From Alphaproteobacteria bacterium (GTDB lineage: Bacteria; Pseudomonadota; Alphaproteobacteria; Reyranellales; Reyranellaceae): a DNA stretch of 64,000 nucleotides. The translations under genes and the position numbers were made by a program. Below are positions 25,784 to 35,276 of the stretch, in pieces. The stretch lies in NCBI GenBank assembly GCA_016870115.1, contig VGCH01000004.1, forward strand, positions 140,136-204,135. The letters are read 5' to 3'. The notes below the pieces were generated by a model. The model was not told the DNA's origin and ran no database searches. It was given only the letters and a program-made list of their open reading frames with translations. Position 1 is the first letter of the stretch; the number at the start of each line of letters is the position of its first letter.

Positions 25784-27964
25784 ATGACCCTGCATCAGGA
25801 ACGCGCCCGTGCCATTCGCGGCCTCGTCGATCGCGCCCGCGCCACTCTCGCCCGCCACGGCGAGGGCCGTGCTGCGCTGGCCGAGATCGGCGCCGATCTC
25901 GCGAAGCTCGCCGGTCGCGCTGAGCTGTTTCCGCAGGACGCCTATCCGTTGGGCGCCGATGGCGGCATCTATCGCCTGAGCGAGGATCCCGACCGCCGCT
26001 TCGCGCTCTACGCCTCGGCCGGTGGCCCGGGCAAGAAAGTGCCGCCGCACAATCACACCACCTGGGCCACGATCGCGGGCGTCCATGGCGCCGAGCACAA
26101 TGTGGTCTACGAACGGCTCGACAATCGCGCCCGCGCCGACTTCGTGCAGCTGCGGGTCGCTCGCGAGAAGACGCTGAAGCGTGGCGACGTGATCGACTTT
26201 CTGCCCGACGAGTTCCACCATATCGAGACGCCTGCCGGCACCGGGAACGCGCTTCACCTGCACTTCTACGGCCTGAGCCTTGAACATCTGCCCGACCGCG
26301 TCAGCGTGGACATGGCGACCGGGACCGCCAAGCGCTTCATGGCCCGCGCCAAGATCCTGACGCCGCTGATCGAGGTGGCCGACGTCCAGACCTTGCTGCG
26401 CGCAGGAGAGGCTTTCGCGTTCCTCGATGTGCGCGAGGAAGGCGAGTTCTCGACCGAGGGCCATCCGCTCTTTGCCGTGCCGCTGCCTCTGTCGAAGCTG
26501 GAGCCACGGGCCCACGCGCTCCTGCCCGATCCGCATGTCCGGATCGTGCTGATGGACGGCGGCGAGGCCGGCGCGGACGCGCGGGCCAATCGCGCGGCGG
26601 CGGCGCTGTCGCGGCTGGGCTACACCGACCTCGCGGTGATGCGGGGCGGGCTCGCGGGCTGGAAGGCCGCGGGCGGCGAGGTGTTCACCGGCGTCAACGT
26701 CCCCTCGAAGGCGTTCGGCGAAGTGGTCGAGCATGAATGCGACACGCCGCGCATCGATGCCGCCGACCTCCAGAAGCTGGTCGATGCCGGCACCGACATG
26801 GTGATCCTGGACTCGCGACCCTTGCCCGAGTTCACCAACATGTCGATCCCCGGCGGCGTCGACTGCCCCGGCGCCGAGCTGGTCTATCGCGTGAAGGACT
26901 TCGCACCGCGGCCCGAGACGTTGGTGGTGGTGAACTGCGCGGGTCGCACGCGCTCGATCATCGGCGCGCAATCGCTGATCAATGCCGGGTTGCCCAACAA
27001 GGTGATGGCATTGAAGAACGGAACCATGGGCTGGCACCTCGCCGGCCTGAAGGTGGCGCGCGGCGAGACGCGCAGCTTCGGCCCGCAGGGCGACGGCGCC
27101 GCCCGCTTCGCCCGCGGCGCGGCCGACGAGATCGGCCGGCGCTTGCCGATCCGACGGATGGACAAGGCCGGACTTGAGGCACGACTGGCCGCGGGTGGTG
27201 CGGTCTACCGGCTCGATGTTCGCGATCCGGCCGAATACGCCACCGGCCACCTGCCCGGCTTCCGGCATGCCGCCGGCGGCCAGCTTGTGCAGGCGACCGA
27301 TCAATATGTGGGCACGCGCAACGCCACGATCGTGCTGCACGACAATGACGGCGTGCGCGCCACCATGACCGCGCATTGGCTGGTGCAGATGGGATGGAGC
27401 GACGTGCATGTGCTGGAGCATCGCCCGACGGCGGGGGAGCTCACGACCAAACCCGAGCCCCGCTACCCGGCGGGCTATCGCGTCGCCGAGTTGGCGGGCA
27501 TCGCGCCGGCCGAGCTCGCCCGCACGCTCGATCGCGCGATCGTCGTCGATCTCGATACCAGCCTGCGTTATCGCGATGGCCATGTGCCCGGCGCCTGGTT
27601 CGCTGTTCGCGCCCATGTCGCGAAGCATGTCGCGGCAATGCGCGCGGCGACGCCGAACGCCGAGCGGATCGTTCTCTGCGGACCCGACCCCGATCTGCTG
27701 GCGCTCGCGGCGGCGGCGCTCGCCGATGCGGGTTTGCCGGTCGTCGCGCTCGCCGGCGGATTCAAAGCGTGGCGCGACGGCGGTCACGCCGTCGAGACCG
27801 GACACACCCGAATGGCGGATCCGCCCACCGACGTCTGGTACCGGCCGTACGACTTCAAGGACGACGTCGAGGCCGCGATGCGCCAGTACCTCGACTGGGA
27901 GGTCGATCTGGTGCCGCAGGTGGCCCGCGACGGGGCCGCGCGGTTCCAGGTTTTCAGGCGCTGA
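25784..27964 (+). CDS. Cupin (cysteine-dioxygenase-like) fused to four rhodanese domains
   Basis: A 726-residue fusion. Residues about 1-180 are a CDO-like cupin: PPHNHTTWATI supplies His89 and His91, DEFHHIETP supplies His145/146, and LHLHFYGLS is the distal strand. Four rhodanese modules follow. At the active-site position they carry Asp258 (IVLMDGGEAG), Cys385 (VVVNCAGRTRS), Asp520 (IVLHDNDGVRA) and Cys632 (IVLCGPDPDL), i.e. inactive and active modules alternate, as in tandem thiosulfate sulfurtransferases. The C-terminal ~40 residues (WYRPYDFKDDVEAAMRQYLDWEVDLVPQ) form a separate conserved-looking tail. ATG 25784 has GAGGAGGA upstream. Likely acts on a thiol or persulfide in the cytoplasm; exact reaction unknown. 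Confidence 0.85.
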   Translation: MTLHQERARAIRGLVDRARATLARHGEGRAALAEIGADLAKLAGRAELFPQDAYPLGADGGIYRLSEDPDRRFALYASAGGPGKKVPPHNHTTWATIAGVHGAEHNVVYERLDNRARADFVQLRVAREKTLKRGDVIDFLPDEFHHIETPAGTGNALHLHFYGLSLEHLPDRVSVDMATGTAKRFMARAKILTPLIEVADVQTLLRAGEAFAFLDVREEGEFSTEGHPLFAVPLPLSKLEPRAHALLPDPHVRIVLMDGGEAGADARANRAAAALSRLGYTDLAVMRGGLAGWKAAGGEVFTGVNVPSKAFGEVVEHECDTPRIDAADLQKLVDAGTDMVILDSRPLPEFTNMSIPGGVDCPGAELVYRVKDFAPRPETLVVVNCAGRTRSIIGAQSLINAGLPNKVMALKNGTMGWHLAGLKVARGETRSFGPQGDGAARFARGAADEIGRRLPIRRMDKAGLEARLAAGGAVYRLDVRDPAEYATGHLPGFRHAAGGQLVQATDQYVGTRNATIVLHDNDGVRATMTAHWLVQMGWSDVHVLEHRPTAGELTTKPEPRYPAGYRVAELAGIAPAELARTLDRAIVVDLDTSLRYRDGHVPGAWFAVRAHVAKHVAAMRAATPNAERIVLCGPDPDLLALAAAALADAGLPVVALAGGFKAWRDGGHAVETGHTRMADPPTDVWYRPYDFKDDVEAAMRQYLDWEVDLVPQVARDGAARFQVFRR

Positions 27965-28006
27965 AGGGCATCGCTAAATCCTTGCAGAACAAGGGAAATC
28001 GGTTCC

Positions 28007-28035
28007 TTGACAGGGACCGACACAGCCCCTAGACA
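28007..28035 (+). promoter_or_regulatory. Sigma70-like promoter of the F0 ATP synthase operon
   Basis: A perfect TTGACA (28007-28012), a 17-base spacer and TAGACA (28030-28035), about 55 bases before the first gene of the operon. The -10 box is weak but the -35 box and spacing are ideal. Prediction from sequence. Confidence 0.55.
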
Positions 28036-28089
28036 TCCGCCCGCACACGGGCGGCGGCACCTCATTCGGGGCGCGGTCGTCCGCACGCG

Positions 28090-28467
28090 GTGGCGATGGA
28101 ACCTCCCTCACGCGAAGCCAAACCGGACTACGATCCGGACGGCGACCGGCGGCGGGTCGACGCGCTGGACGCGCGCCTTGCGGCGGCCCGGAAAAACGTC
28201 GGCAAACCGCGCGAGGACAGCGGATTGTCGCACCGCCAGACGGGCGTTGCCTACCGTGTGTTGGTGGATATGATCGCGGGCCTTTTGGTCGGGGGCTTCC
28301 TCGGCTGGTGGCTCGATCGTTGGTTGGGGACGACGCCCTGGGGCCTGGTGGTGATGACCATCCTCGGTTTCGCGGGCGGTGTGAACAACGCGTGGCGCGC
28401 CATCAAGGCCTACTCGGCCGGTGCTACACGGGATGCGGACCGAAACCGGGAACCGCGTCTGCCCTGA
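28090..28467 (+). CDS. atpI: ATP synthase subunit I (AtpI/AtpZ-like)
   Basis: A 125-residue protein at the head of the F0 operon. The N-terminal 45 residues are charged and soluble; two membrane helices follow (VLVDMIAGLLVGGFLGWWLDRWL and PWGLVVMTILGFAGGVNNAWRAI). GFLGWWLDRWLGTTPWGLVVMTILGFAGGV is the family core. AtpI assists assembly of the c-ring and possibly Mg2+ entry. The start is GTG 28090 or ATG 28096, two codons later. The gap to atpB is 37 bases. Confidence 0.85.
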   Translation: MAMEPPSREAKPDYDPDGDRRRVDALDARLAAARKNVGKPREDSGLSHRQTGVAYRVLVDMIAGLLVGGFLGWWLDRWLGTTPWGLVVMTILGFAGGVNNAWRAIKAYSAGATRDADRNREPRLP

Positions 28468-28504
28468 CAACGGCGTGCGCGGCATCGAGTGAAGCGGGGA
28501 CGAC

Positions 28505-29242
28505 GTGGCCGGAAACAGCAGCCCGATGGAGCAGTTCGAGATCAAGCGCCTGGTCTCGTTGAAGATCGGCGGACTCGACGCCTCCTACACAAATTCCGCG
28601 CTCTGGATGACCCTGGTGGTGATCCTTGCCACCGTGGTCTTCGTGATCGGCACGCGCCAGCGCGCGCTGGTCCCCGGCCGCCTGCAGTCGGCCGCCGAGG
28701 TCGGCTACGAATTCATCGCCAACATGATCCGCGACAATGTGGGCGACGCCGGCCGCAAGTACTTCCCCTTCATCTTCACGCTTTTCATCTTCGTGCTGGG
28801 CTGCAACGCGCTCGGCATGATCCCCTACTCTTTCACGCCGACCAGCCACATCGTGGTGACCTTCGCGCTCGCCGCCGTGGTCTTCATCGGCGTCACCGTG
28901 ATCGGCTTCGCCCGCCACGGCATGCACTTCTTCTCGTTCTTCCTGCCCAAGGGTGTGCCGGCGGTTCTGGCGCCGCTCCTGGTGGTGATCGAGGTCATCT
29001 CCTACTTCATGCGCCCGGTGAGCCTGTCGGTCCGGCTGTTCGCCAACATGCTGGCCGGCCACACGATGCTGAAGGTGTTCGGCAGCTTCGTGGTCGGCAT
29101 GGGCATCATCGGCGGCTGGGCGCCGCTTGCCTTCATCGTGGCACTGACCGGCCTCGAGCTGCTGATCGCCTTCCTGCAGGCCTATGTCTTCGCGATCCTG
29201 ACCTGCCTCTACCTCAACGACGCCATCCATCTCCATCACTGA
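28505..29242 (+). CDS. atpB: F0F1 ATP synthase subunit a
   Basis: A 245-residue proton-channel subunit. Conserved late helices are visible: [21 protein letters not shown] carries the essential Arg (E. coli Arg210) that faces the c-ring carboxylates, and [32 protein letters not shown] is the typical C-terminus. Start GTG 28505, with GCGGGGAC upstream; the ATG at 28526 ([10 protein letters not shown]) is an alternative. Followed after 22 bases by atpE. Confidence 0.95.
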   Translation: MAGNSSPMEQFEIKRLVSLKIGGLDASYTNSALWMTLVVILATVVFVIGTRQRALVPGRLQSAAEVGYEFIANMIRDNVGDAGRKYFPFIFTLFIFVLGCNALGMIPYSFTPTSHIVVTFALAAVVFIGVTVIGFARHGMHFFSFFLPKGVPAVLAPLLVVIEVISYFMRPVSLSVRLFANMLAGHTMLKVFGSFVVGMGIIGGWAPLAFIVALTGLELLIAFLQAYVFAILTCLYLNDAIHLHH

Positions 29243-29264
29243 CAAGGTACGAAAGGAACATCCC

Positions 29265-29492
29265 ATGGACGCTTCTGCCGCCAAGCTGATCGGCGCCGGC
29301 CTCGCCACCATCGCCCTCGCCGGCGTGGGTGTCGGTATCGGCAACATTTTCGGCAGCTACATCGCCGGCGCGCTGCGCAACCCCGAGGCCGCCCCGCGCG
29401 TCTTCGGCAACGTGATGCTGGGCTTCGCGCTCACCGAAGCGGTCGCGCTGTTCGCGCTGGTCGTGGCCTTCATGCTGCTGTTCGTGTTCTGA
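29265..29492 (+). CDS. atpE: F0F1 ATP synthase subunit c
   Basis: A 75-residue hairpin of two membrane helices that oligomerises into the proton-driven rotor ring. [29 protein letters not shown] is helix 1 with its glycine repeat, RNPEAAPR the polar loop that binds F1, and the proton-carrying Glu is in [23 protein letters not shown]. No Na+-binding signature is seen, so it is proton-coupled. ATG 29265 has GAAAGGAACAT upstream. Confidence 0.96.
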   Translation: MDASAAKLIGAGLATIALAGVGVGIGNIFGSYIAGALRNPEAAPRVFGNVMLGFALTEAVALFALVVAFMLLFVF

Positions 29493-29521
29493 TCGTCCTC
29501 GGACGTTCGGGAACTCCGACC

Positions 29522-30097
29522 ATGCGCAAGACGGCCTCTGCCGCCCTCGCCGGTACCCTCGTCGCGATCTGGGGTAGCGCCGCGCTCGCCAAGAGCGGCG
29601 GCATGCCCCAGCTCAATCCGGCGGACATGGTGCCCCAGCTGGTGTGGCTCGCGATCGCGTTCGTCGCGCTCTACCTCGTGATGTCGAAGCTGGCGATCCC
29701 GGCTATCGGCGGCACGCTGGCGGCGCGACAGGGCCGGATCGACGGCGACCTGGCGGCGGCCGAGCAGGCCAACGCCGCGACCCGCGATCTGGTGGCGAGC
29801 TACGAAAAGCGGCTCGCCGACGCCCGTGAGGAGGCCCGTCGCACTGTGCGCGAGCGCGCCGACGCCGATCAGGCGACGGCGAACGCGCGGCAGGCCGAGA
29901 CGCAGGCGCGACTGAACGCCCGCATCGCGGAGGCCGAAAAGCGCATCGAGGCGCAGCGCGCAGAGGTCATGTCCGGACTGGGCAGCCTCGCCGCCGGGAT
30001 CGCCGCCGACATGTTCGCCAAGGTCTCCGGCCGCACGGCCGATGCCGGCGCACTGGCGGCTGAGGTCGCGACGGCGCTCAAGGGAGGCACGCGATGA
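29522..30097 (+). CDS. atpF': F0F1 ATP synthase subunit b'
   Basis: A 191-residue peripheral stalk subunit. It begins with a hydrophobic stretch that may be cleaved (RKTASAALAGTLVAIWGSAALAKSGG), then the membrane helix MVPQLVWLAIAFVALYLVMSKLAIP, then a long charged coiled coil (about residues 70-160). Two different b-type genes in tandem, b' then b, are characteristic of alphaproteobacteria, cyanobacteria and plastids; they form a heterodimer. The 3' end overlaps the next gene by 4 bases (ATGA). Confidence 0.92.
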   Translation: MRKTASAALAGTLVAIWGSAALAKSGGMPQLNPADMVPQLVWLAIAFVALYLVMSKLAIPAIGGTLAARQGRIDGDLAAAEQANAATRDLVASYEKRLADAREEARRTVRERADADQATANARQAETQARLNARIAEAEKRIEAQRAEVMSGLGSLAAGIAADMFAKVSGRTADAGALAAEVATALKGGTR

Positions 30098-30624
30098 TCG
30101 GCACCGCATGGGCCGCCGGCAACGGCGCGGGCGGCGGTGGACTCTTTTCCGATCCGTCCTTCTGGGTTGCGGTCGCGTTCGTCCTGTTCTTCGTCGCTGC
30201 CGGCAAGATCCTGTGGAAGGGTCTCAGCGGCGCGCTCGATAAGCGCGGCGCCGATATCGCCCGCGCACTTGCCGACGCCGAGCGGCTGCGCGACGAGGCG
30301 GTGAAGGCCCGGGCCGACGCCGAGCGCACCCTCGCGCAGGCGACGGCGGAGGCCGAGGGAATCATCGGCCAGGCGCGGACTGACGCGGAGCGCATGCGCG
30401 ACCGCGCCGCGCAAGGCCTCGAGAACGCGCTGAAGCTGCGCGAGCAGCAGGCGCTGGACCGCATCGCCCAGAGCGAGGCCGCGGCCGCCAAGGAAATCCG
30501 CGATGTCGCGGTCGATGCCGCGATGGCCGCGACCCGCGCGCTGCTGAAGCGCGACCTGGCCGCCGGTCAGGCCGGCGCTTTGGTCGATCAGGCGATCGCC
30601 GAGCTGCCGCGCCGCCTCCACTGA
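30094..30624 (+). CDS. atpF: F0F1 ATP synthase subunit b
   Basis: A 176-residue second b-type stalk subunit. One membrane helix (DPSFWVAVAFVLFFVAAGKILW) is followed by a long coiled coil (KRGADIARALADAERLRDEAVKARADAERTLAQ). It pairs with b' to hold the F1 stator. It is the last gene of the operon; the F1 genes are not in this window, which matches the split F0/F1 arrangement of many alphaproteobacteria. A strong terminator follows at 30698. Confidence 0.93.
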   Translation: MIGTAWAAGNGAGGGGLFSDPSFWVAVAFVLFFVAAGKILWKGLSGALDKRGADIARALADAERLRDEAVKARADAERTLAQATAEAEGIIGQARTDAERMRDRAAQGLENALKLREQQALDRIAQSEAAAAKEIRDVAVDAAMAATRALLKRDLAAGQAGALVDQAIAELPRRLH

Positions 30625-30697
30625 CGTCGAGAGTCTTTTCGATCCGGCAGGGCTCAGCCGGAGCCGGAAGCACTCCAGGCCCGAGCGACTGCAGTGA

Positions 30698-30723
30698 CCC
30701 CGCGGAATCCCCGCGGGGTTTTT
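30698..30723 (+). terminator. Terminator of the F0 operon
   Basis: Perfect 8-bp stem CCCCGCGG / CCGCGGGG with a 5-base loop, followed immediately by five T (30719-30723). It lies 73 bases after atpF and just before the convergent 2OG-oxygenase gene. Confidence 0.88.
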
Positions 30724-30727
30724 CGTT

Positions 30728-31890
30728 TCAGGATTCGGCCGCTTGGCCCGCGAGCTGTGCCTGGACGTCGACCTGCCCGCCGCTCGCCTTGTCGAGGAAG
30801 GCCTTGTTGCGCTCGCGCAGCTCGGCGTCGGTGTCGCCATAGAGGAACGGCAGATAGGCGTAGCGCGTACCCTTGGTCACCGGCAGCGCCTCGTGCAGCA
30901 GCGAGCAGGAGAACACCACCGCGCCGCCCGTCGGCGCGCGGTAGGCCTGCTGGCCGAACTCCGGCACCCGCAGATCGCCGCCCTCATATTCCTGGGCGTT
31001 GAGGTTGATGGTGACCACGAAGCGGCGGTGGGCGGTGCCTTTCGTCGTGTTGTCGCGATGCGCCTTGAAGAAGCCGCCCTCGGTCGAGTCGTAGCGCGCC
31101 ACGATGTGCCGCTCGATGCGCGTCGGGTCGAACTGAAAGGAACGCCGGATCAACGGCGCCAGCCGCCGATAGACGCGGGTCATCGCCGCCTCGCGGAGCC
31201 GGGTGTCTTCGATCTGGCAATCGCGACGACGCTTGAAGCTGTGGTCGATCTTGCCGACCGTGTATTCGCCCTCCTGGCGCATGAAGCCGGAGTCCTCGCC
31301 GCCCCGACCATTGTAGTAGTCGATCAGCGCGCGACAGAAGGACGGCTCGAAGACGCGTTCGGCAACCAGCACCGGCGCATGATTGATCGAGTGCGCCGTC
31401 GCTTGCCAGGTGGCGAGCCGGCGGATGCCCTCGACCAGCGGCGCGATCGCGGGCGCAGTGTCGGCCTCGCTGACCGCGACGGATTGCAGGCACCGCAGGC
31501 CGCGGTCCAACGCCACTACGCCCGCCTCGACCGGCCCGTCGGCGGTCAGCGGCGCGCCATCGGCCGTCGTGACGGTATAGCCGAACTTCGCCGCCAGCCG
31601 TCGGCGTAGTCCATGAAATAGCGGATGCCCGGCAGATTCTGATCGATGCCGTAGGCCGCGAGATCGTCGGGCGAGGACACGACATAGAAAAGCATCAGGT
31701 GCGTGTCGTCGAACGCGGCACGCGCCGCCTCGACCTCGGCTACCAATCGTTTGCCGGCCGTGTTCACCGGATGGCCGGGGAACAACAGCAGCACCGGGCG
31801 GCCGGCCACGGTGTCGAAGTTGAACTCCGGATTGGAGGGCGATGGCGCCTGGAAGAACGGCGCCGGCTCGCCGAACAGCAGTTTGCGCAT
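30728..31890 (-). pseudogene. Redoxin-like / 2OG-Fe(II) oxygenase fusion, frameshifted
   Basis: Two overlapping frames together give one protein. The first (ATG 31890; MRKLLFGEPAPFFQAPSP..., to about residue 100, IRYFMDYADGW) is a peroxiredoxin-like thioredoxin fold; at the catalytic loop it reads LLFPGHPVNTAGK, without a peroxidatic Cys. The second, a different frame, continues RLAAKFGYT... and then carries a prolyl-4-hydroxylase-type 2OG-Fe(II) oxygenase: AHRDNTTKGTAHRRF (His-x-Asp), SLLHEALPV (distal His) and KGTRYAYLPF (Arg for 2-oxoglutarate). The switch needs one extra base near 31590-31605 in GGCTGGCGGCG. No slippery heptamer is seen, so this is a real frameshift or a base error in the sequence. 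It follows gcvPB by 51 bases on the same strand. Confidence 0.75.
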
Positions 31891-31941
31891 GGCGGCAGCA
31901 TATCACAGCCGCCGCGCCCTCCCCATCCCGGCGTCCGGCTG

Positions 31942-33531
31942 CTACTCCGCCGCCATCCGTTGCGGTCCGCCCTCGGGGCTGCGGTTCGACGGGCGCCAGC
32001 GCAACAGCGGCTTGCGCGCCGCCAGCGTCTCGTCGAGGCGCCGGCGCGGCGCCAGCCGCGGGGCGGCCTTGAAAGCCTCCACCTCGGTGCCCGACTTCGC
32101 CCGCTCCGCGAGCGACCGCAGCGCGGCGATGAAGACATCGAGGTCTTCCTTCGCCTGGCTCTCCGTCGGCTCGATCAGCATCGCTCCATGCACCACCAGC
32201 GGGAAGTACATGGTCATCGGGTGATAGCCCTCGTCGATCATCGCCTTGGCGAAATCGAGCGTGCTGACGCCGGTGTCCTTGAGGAACGAGTCATCGAACA
32301 GCGCCTCGTGCATGCAGGGCCCCTCGAAGGCCGGGCTCATCACGTCCTTCAGCCGCGCCATCACGTAGTTCGCCGACAGGACGGCGTCCTCCGATGCCTG
32401 CTTCACGCCATCCGCGCCGTGACTCATCATGTAGGCGAGCGCGCGGCTGAACATGCCCATCTGCCCGTGGAAGGCCTTCAGCCGGCCGAACGGTTTGCCC
32501 TCGCTGGATCCGCCCTCCTCGGCCACCCGCCAGCCCGTGGCATCCTTCACCACCCACGGGTGCGGTGCGAAGGGCGCCAGCGCCGCCGACAGGACCACGG
32601 GACCCGCGCCCGGACCGCCGCCGCCGTGCGGCGTGGAGAACGTCTTGTGCAGGTTGATATGCATGCAATCGATGCCGAGATCGCCCGGCCGCACACGACC
32701 CGCGATCGCGTTGAAGTTGGCGCCGTCGCAATAGAAGTAGGCGCCGGCGGCGTGAACCGCGTCAGCGATGTCGACGATCTCGCTCTCGAACAGCCCGCAG
32801 GTATTGGGGTTGGTCAGCATGATCGCCGCCACGTCCGGAGCCAGCGCAGCCTTGAGCGCGGCGAGATCGACACGCCCCCGCGCGTTGGCCGGAATCGGCT
32901 TCACGGTGAAGCCGAGCGCCGCGGCCGTCGCGGGATTGGTGCCGTGAGCGGACTCCGGCGCCAGCACGACGCGACGGCGATCGCGTTCGCCGCGCGCCTC
33001 AAGGGCGGCCGCGATCGCCATCATGCCGCACATCTCGCCATGGGCGCCGGCGGCCGGCGACATCGCCACGGCCGGCATGCCGGTCAACGTCTTCAGCCAG
33101 TGGGCGAGCGTGTCGATCAGTTCCAGCGCGCCCTGCACCGTCGAGACCGGCTGCAGGGGATGCAGATCGCCGATGCCGGCCAGACGCGCGACCTTCTCGT
33201 TCAGTCGCGGATTGTGCTTCATCGTGCAGGAGCCGAGCGGATAGACGCCCATGTCGATGGCGTAGTTCTTCTGGCTGAGCCTTGTGTAGTGCTGCACGAC
33301 CTGCGGTTCGCTGAGGCCGGGCAGACCGATCTCGCCCTTGCGGCGCAGACCGCCCAGCCGATCGGCGACCGCCTTGGGCGCGGGCAGATCGACGCCGGTG
33401 CGGCCGGGCTGGCCCATCTCGAAGATCAGCCGTTCCTCGAGCTGCAGCGCGCGATTGCCGGTGAAGGTGGCGGGCGCCGACGCGGCGCCCGCCGCGATGC
33501 CGCCGGTGCGGCCCTGCGAGCGGTCCATCAC
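31942..33531 (-). CDS. gcvPB: Glycine dehydrogenase (decarboxylating) subunit 2
   Basis: The C-terminal half of the split P protein of the glycine cleavage system (529 residues). With subunit 1 it decarboxylates glycine on PLP and passes the aminomethyl group to lipoyl-GcvH. The PLP lysine lies in [53 protein letters not shown] and [13 protein letters not shown] are other hallmarks. A C-terminal extension rich in Arg ([22 protein letters not shown]) follows the core. The ATG overlaps the stop of gcvPA by 4 bases. Confidence 0.95.
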   Translation of the reverse strand: MMDRSQGRTGGIAAGAASAPATFTGNRALQLEERLIFEMGQPGRTGVDLPAPKAVADRLGGLRRKGEIGLPGLSEPQVVQHYTRLSQKNYAIDMGVYPLGSCTMKHNPRLNEKVARLAGIGDLHPLQPVSTVQGALELIDTLAHWLKTLTGMPAVAMSPAAGAHGEMCGMMAIAAALEARGERDRRRVVLAPESAHGTNPATAAALGFTVKPIPANARGRVDLAALKAALAPDVAAIMLTNPNTCGLFESEIVDIADAVHAAGAYFYCDGANFNAIAGRVRPGDLGIDCMHINLHKTFSTPHGGGGPGAGPVVLSAALAPFAPHPWVVKDATGWRVAEEGGSSEGKPFGRLKAFHGQMGMFSRALAYMMSHGADGVKQASEDAVLSANYVMARLKDVMSPAFEGPCMHEALFDDSFLKDTGVSTLDFAKAMIDEGYHPMTMYFPLVVHGAMLIEPTESQAKEDLDVFIAALRSLAERAKSGTEVEAFKAAPRLAPRRRLDETLAARKPLLRWRPSNRSPEGGPQRMAAE

Positions 33532-34874
33532 AGCACCTCCCTCAGCGCCGCGACCAGCGGGTCCATGCCCATCGCGGTCGCGGTCTCCGTTGCCGCCAGC
33601 AAGAGCAGGTTGTCGACCGACCGATCCTCCGGGATCAGCCGCGAGACCGGCAGTCCGCCCAGAATGCGCCGCTTGGCCAGTGCCTCGACGACCGGTGCCG
33701 CGGGCTTCGGCAGACGCACCGTGAACTCGTTGAAGAAGCTCTTGTTCACCACCTCAACACCCGGGATCGCGGCCACCTTGTCGGCCAACTCGATCGCCTT
33801 GGCGTGGTTCAGCTCGGCCAGCCGGCGGAACCCGGCCTCGCCCAGAAGCGTCAGATGCACCGTGAAGGCGAGCGCACAGAGACCGGCGTTGGTGCAGATG
33901 TTCGAGGTCGCCTTCTCGCGGCGGATATGCTGCTCCCGGGTTGAGAGGGTCAGCACAAAGCCGCGCTTGCCGTCGGCATCGACCGTCTCGCCGGCCAGCC
34001 GGCCCGGCATCTGGCGGACATATTTTTCACGCGTGGCAAACAGTCCGACATAGGGGCCGCCGAAGCCCAGTCCGTTGCCGAGCGACTGGCCCTCGCACAC
34101 GACAATGTCGGCGCCCATCTCGCCGGGCGGCATCACCAGCCCAAGCGACACGACCTCGGTCACCACCACGATCAGCAGCGCACCGGCGGCGTGACAAGCC
34201 TCGGCGAGCCGCGAGAAATCGCGCAGATGACCGAAGAAGCCCGGATTCTGCACGACGACGCAGGAGGTCTCCTTGTCGATCGCGGAGATCAGGTCCTCGC
34301 GACCCTCGATATCCGGCGGTGCGGAGATGGCCGAGAAGCCTTCCCATCGGCCGGTGGTCTCGATGATGCGGCGATACTGCGGATGCAGCCCGCCCGAGAT
34401 CAGCGCCTTGTGCCGGCGCGTGACGCGGTTGGCCATCAGCACCGCTTCCCCGGCGCCGGTCGAGCCGTCGTACATCGAGGCGTTCGCCACATCCATGCCG
34501 GTGAGCAACGCCACCTGCGTCTGGAACTCGAACAGGTACTGCAGCGTGCCCTGGGTGATCTCGGGCTGATAGGGCGTGTACGAGGTCAGGAACTCGCCAC
34601 GCTGGATCATGTAGTCGACCGTCGCGGGCACGTGATGGCGATAGGCCCCTGCACCAATGAAGAACGGCGCGCTGGCGGGCGACACGTTCTTGGCCGCCAT
34701 CGCCTGGAACGCGCGTTCGACCTCGAGCTCGCCCTGGTGGTCGGGAAGACCGGCCACCTGCCCCGCCAGTCGCGCCGACGCCGGCACGTCGCGAAACAGC
34801 TCGTCCACCGAGCGCGCGCCGATCGCGGCCAGCATCTCGCGCCGGTCGGTTTCGGTCAGGGGCAGATAGCGCAT
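33528..34874 (-). CDS. gcvPA: Glycine dehydrogenase (decarboxylating) subunit 1
   Basis: The N-terminal half of the split P protein, 448 residues. [60 protein letters not shown] and [15 protein letters not shown] are typical. It forms an alpha2beta2 complex with GcvPB. The start ATG at 34874 has AGAGGAG upstream. The split form is usual in many alphaproteobacteria and Gram-positives, in contrast to the single-chain GcvP of E. coli. Gap to gcvH 14 bases. Confidence 0.95.
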   Translation of the reverse strand: MRYLPLTETDRREMLAAIGARSVDELFRDVPASARLAGQVAGLPDHQGELEVERAFQAMAAKNVSPASAPFFIGAGAYRHHVPATVDYMIQRGEFLTSYTPYQPEITQGTLQYLFEFQTQVALLTGMDVANASMYDGSTGAGEAVLMANRVTRRHKALISGGLHPQYRRIIETTGRWEGFSAISAPPDIEGREDLISAIDKETSCVVVQNPGFFGHLRDFSRLAEACHAAGALLIVVVTEVVSLGLVMPPGEMGADIVVCEGQSLGNGLGFGGPYVGLFATREKYVRQMPGRLAGETVDADGKRGFVLTLSTREQHIRREKATSNICTNAGLCALAFTVHLTLLGEAGFRRLAELNHAKAIELADKVAAIPGVEVVNKSFFNEFTVRLPKPAAPVVEALAKRRILGGLPVSRLIPEDRSVDNLLLLAATETATAMGMDPLVAALREVL

Positions 34875-34888
34875 CGCCTGTACTCCTC

Positions 34889-35266
34889 TCAGCCCAGCGT
34901 CTTCACGAACGCGGCGTAGCCCGCCTCGTCCATCAGGCCCGCGAGCTCGCCGGGGTTGGCGAGCTTCACCTTGCAGAACCAGCCTTTGCCCGTCGGGTCG
35001 GCGTTGACCTCGCCCGGCGCGTCCGCGAGCGCAGCGTTGGCCTCGATCACCTCGCCCGATACCGGCGAATAAATGTCCGAGGCGGCCTTCACCGACTCGA
35101 CCACAGCAACGGCCTCGCCCTTGGCGACCGCGCGGCCGGCTTGCGGCACCTCGACGAACACCACATCGCCCAGCTGCTGCTGGGCATAGTCGGTGATGCC
35201 GACGGTTCCGATGCCGCCTTCGACGCGGATCCACTCGTGCTCTTCACTGAACTTCATGTCGGCCAT
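34889..35266 (-). CDS. gcvH: Glycine cleavage system H protein
   Basis: A 125-residue lipoyl carrier. The lipoylated lysine is Lys60 in [56 protein letters not shown] is the standard N-terminal part. It shuttles the aminomethyl group from the P protein to GcvT. Second gene of the operon, 10 bases after gcvT. Confidence 0.97.
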   Translation of the reverse strand: MADMKFSEEHEWIRVEGGIGTVGITDYAQQQLGDVVFVEVPQAGRAVAKGEAVAVVESVKAASDIYSPVSGEVIEANAALADAPGEVNADPTGKGWFCKVKLANPGELAGLMDEAGYAAFVKTLG

Positions 35267-35276
35267 CGGGCCCTCC

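Noticed and set aside
31590..31605. Programmed -1 frameshift in the redoxin/oxygenase gene
   Set aside because: No A/T-rich slippery heptamer or downstream stimulatory stem is present at the junction; a lesion or base error is simpler.
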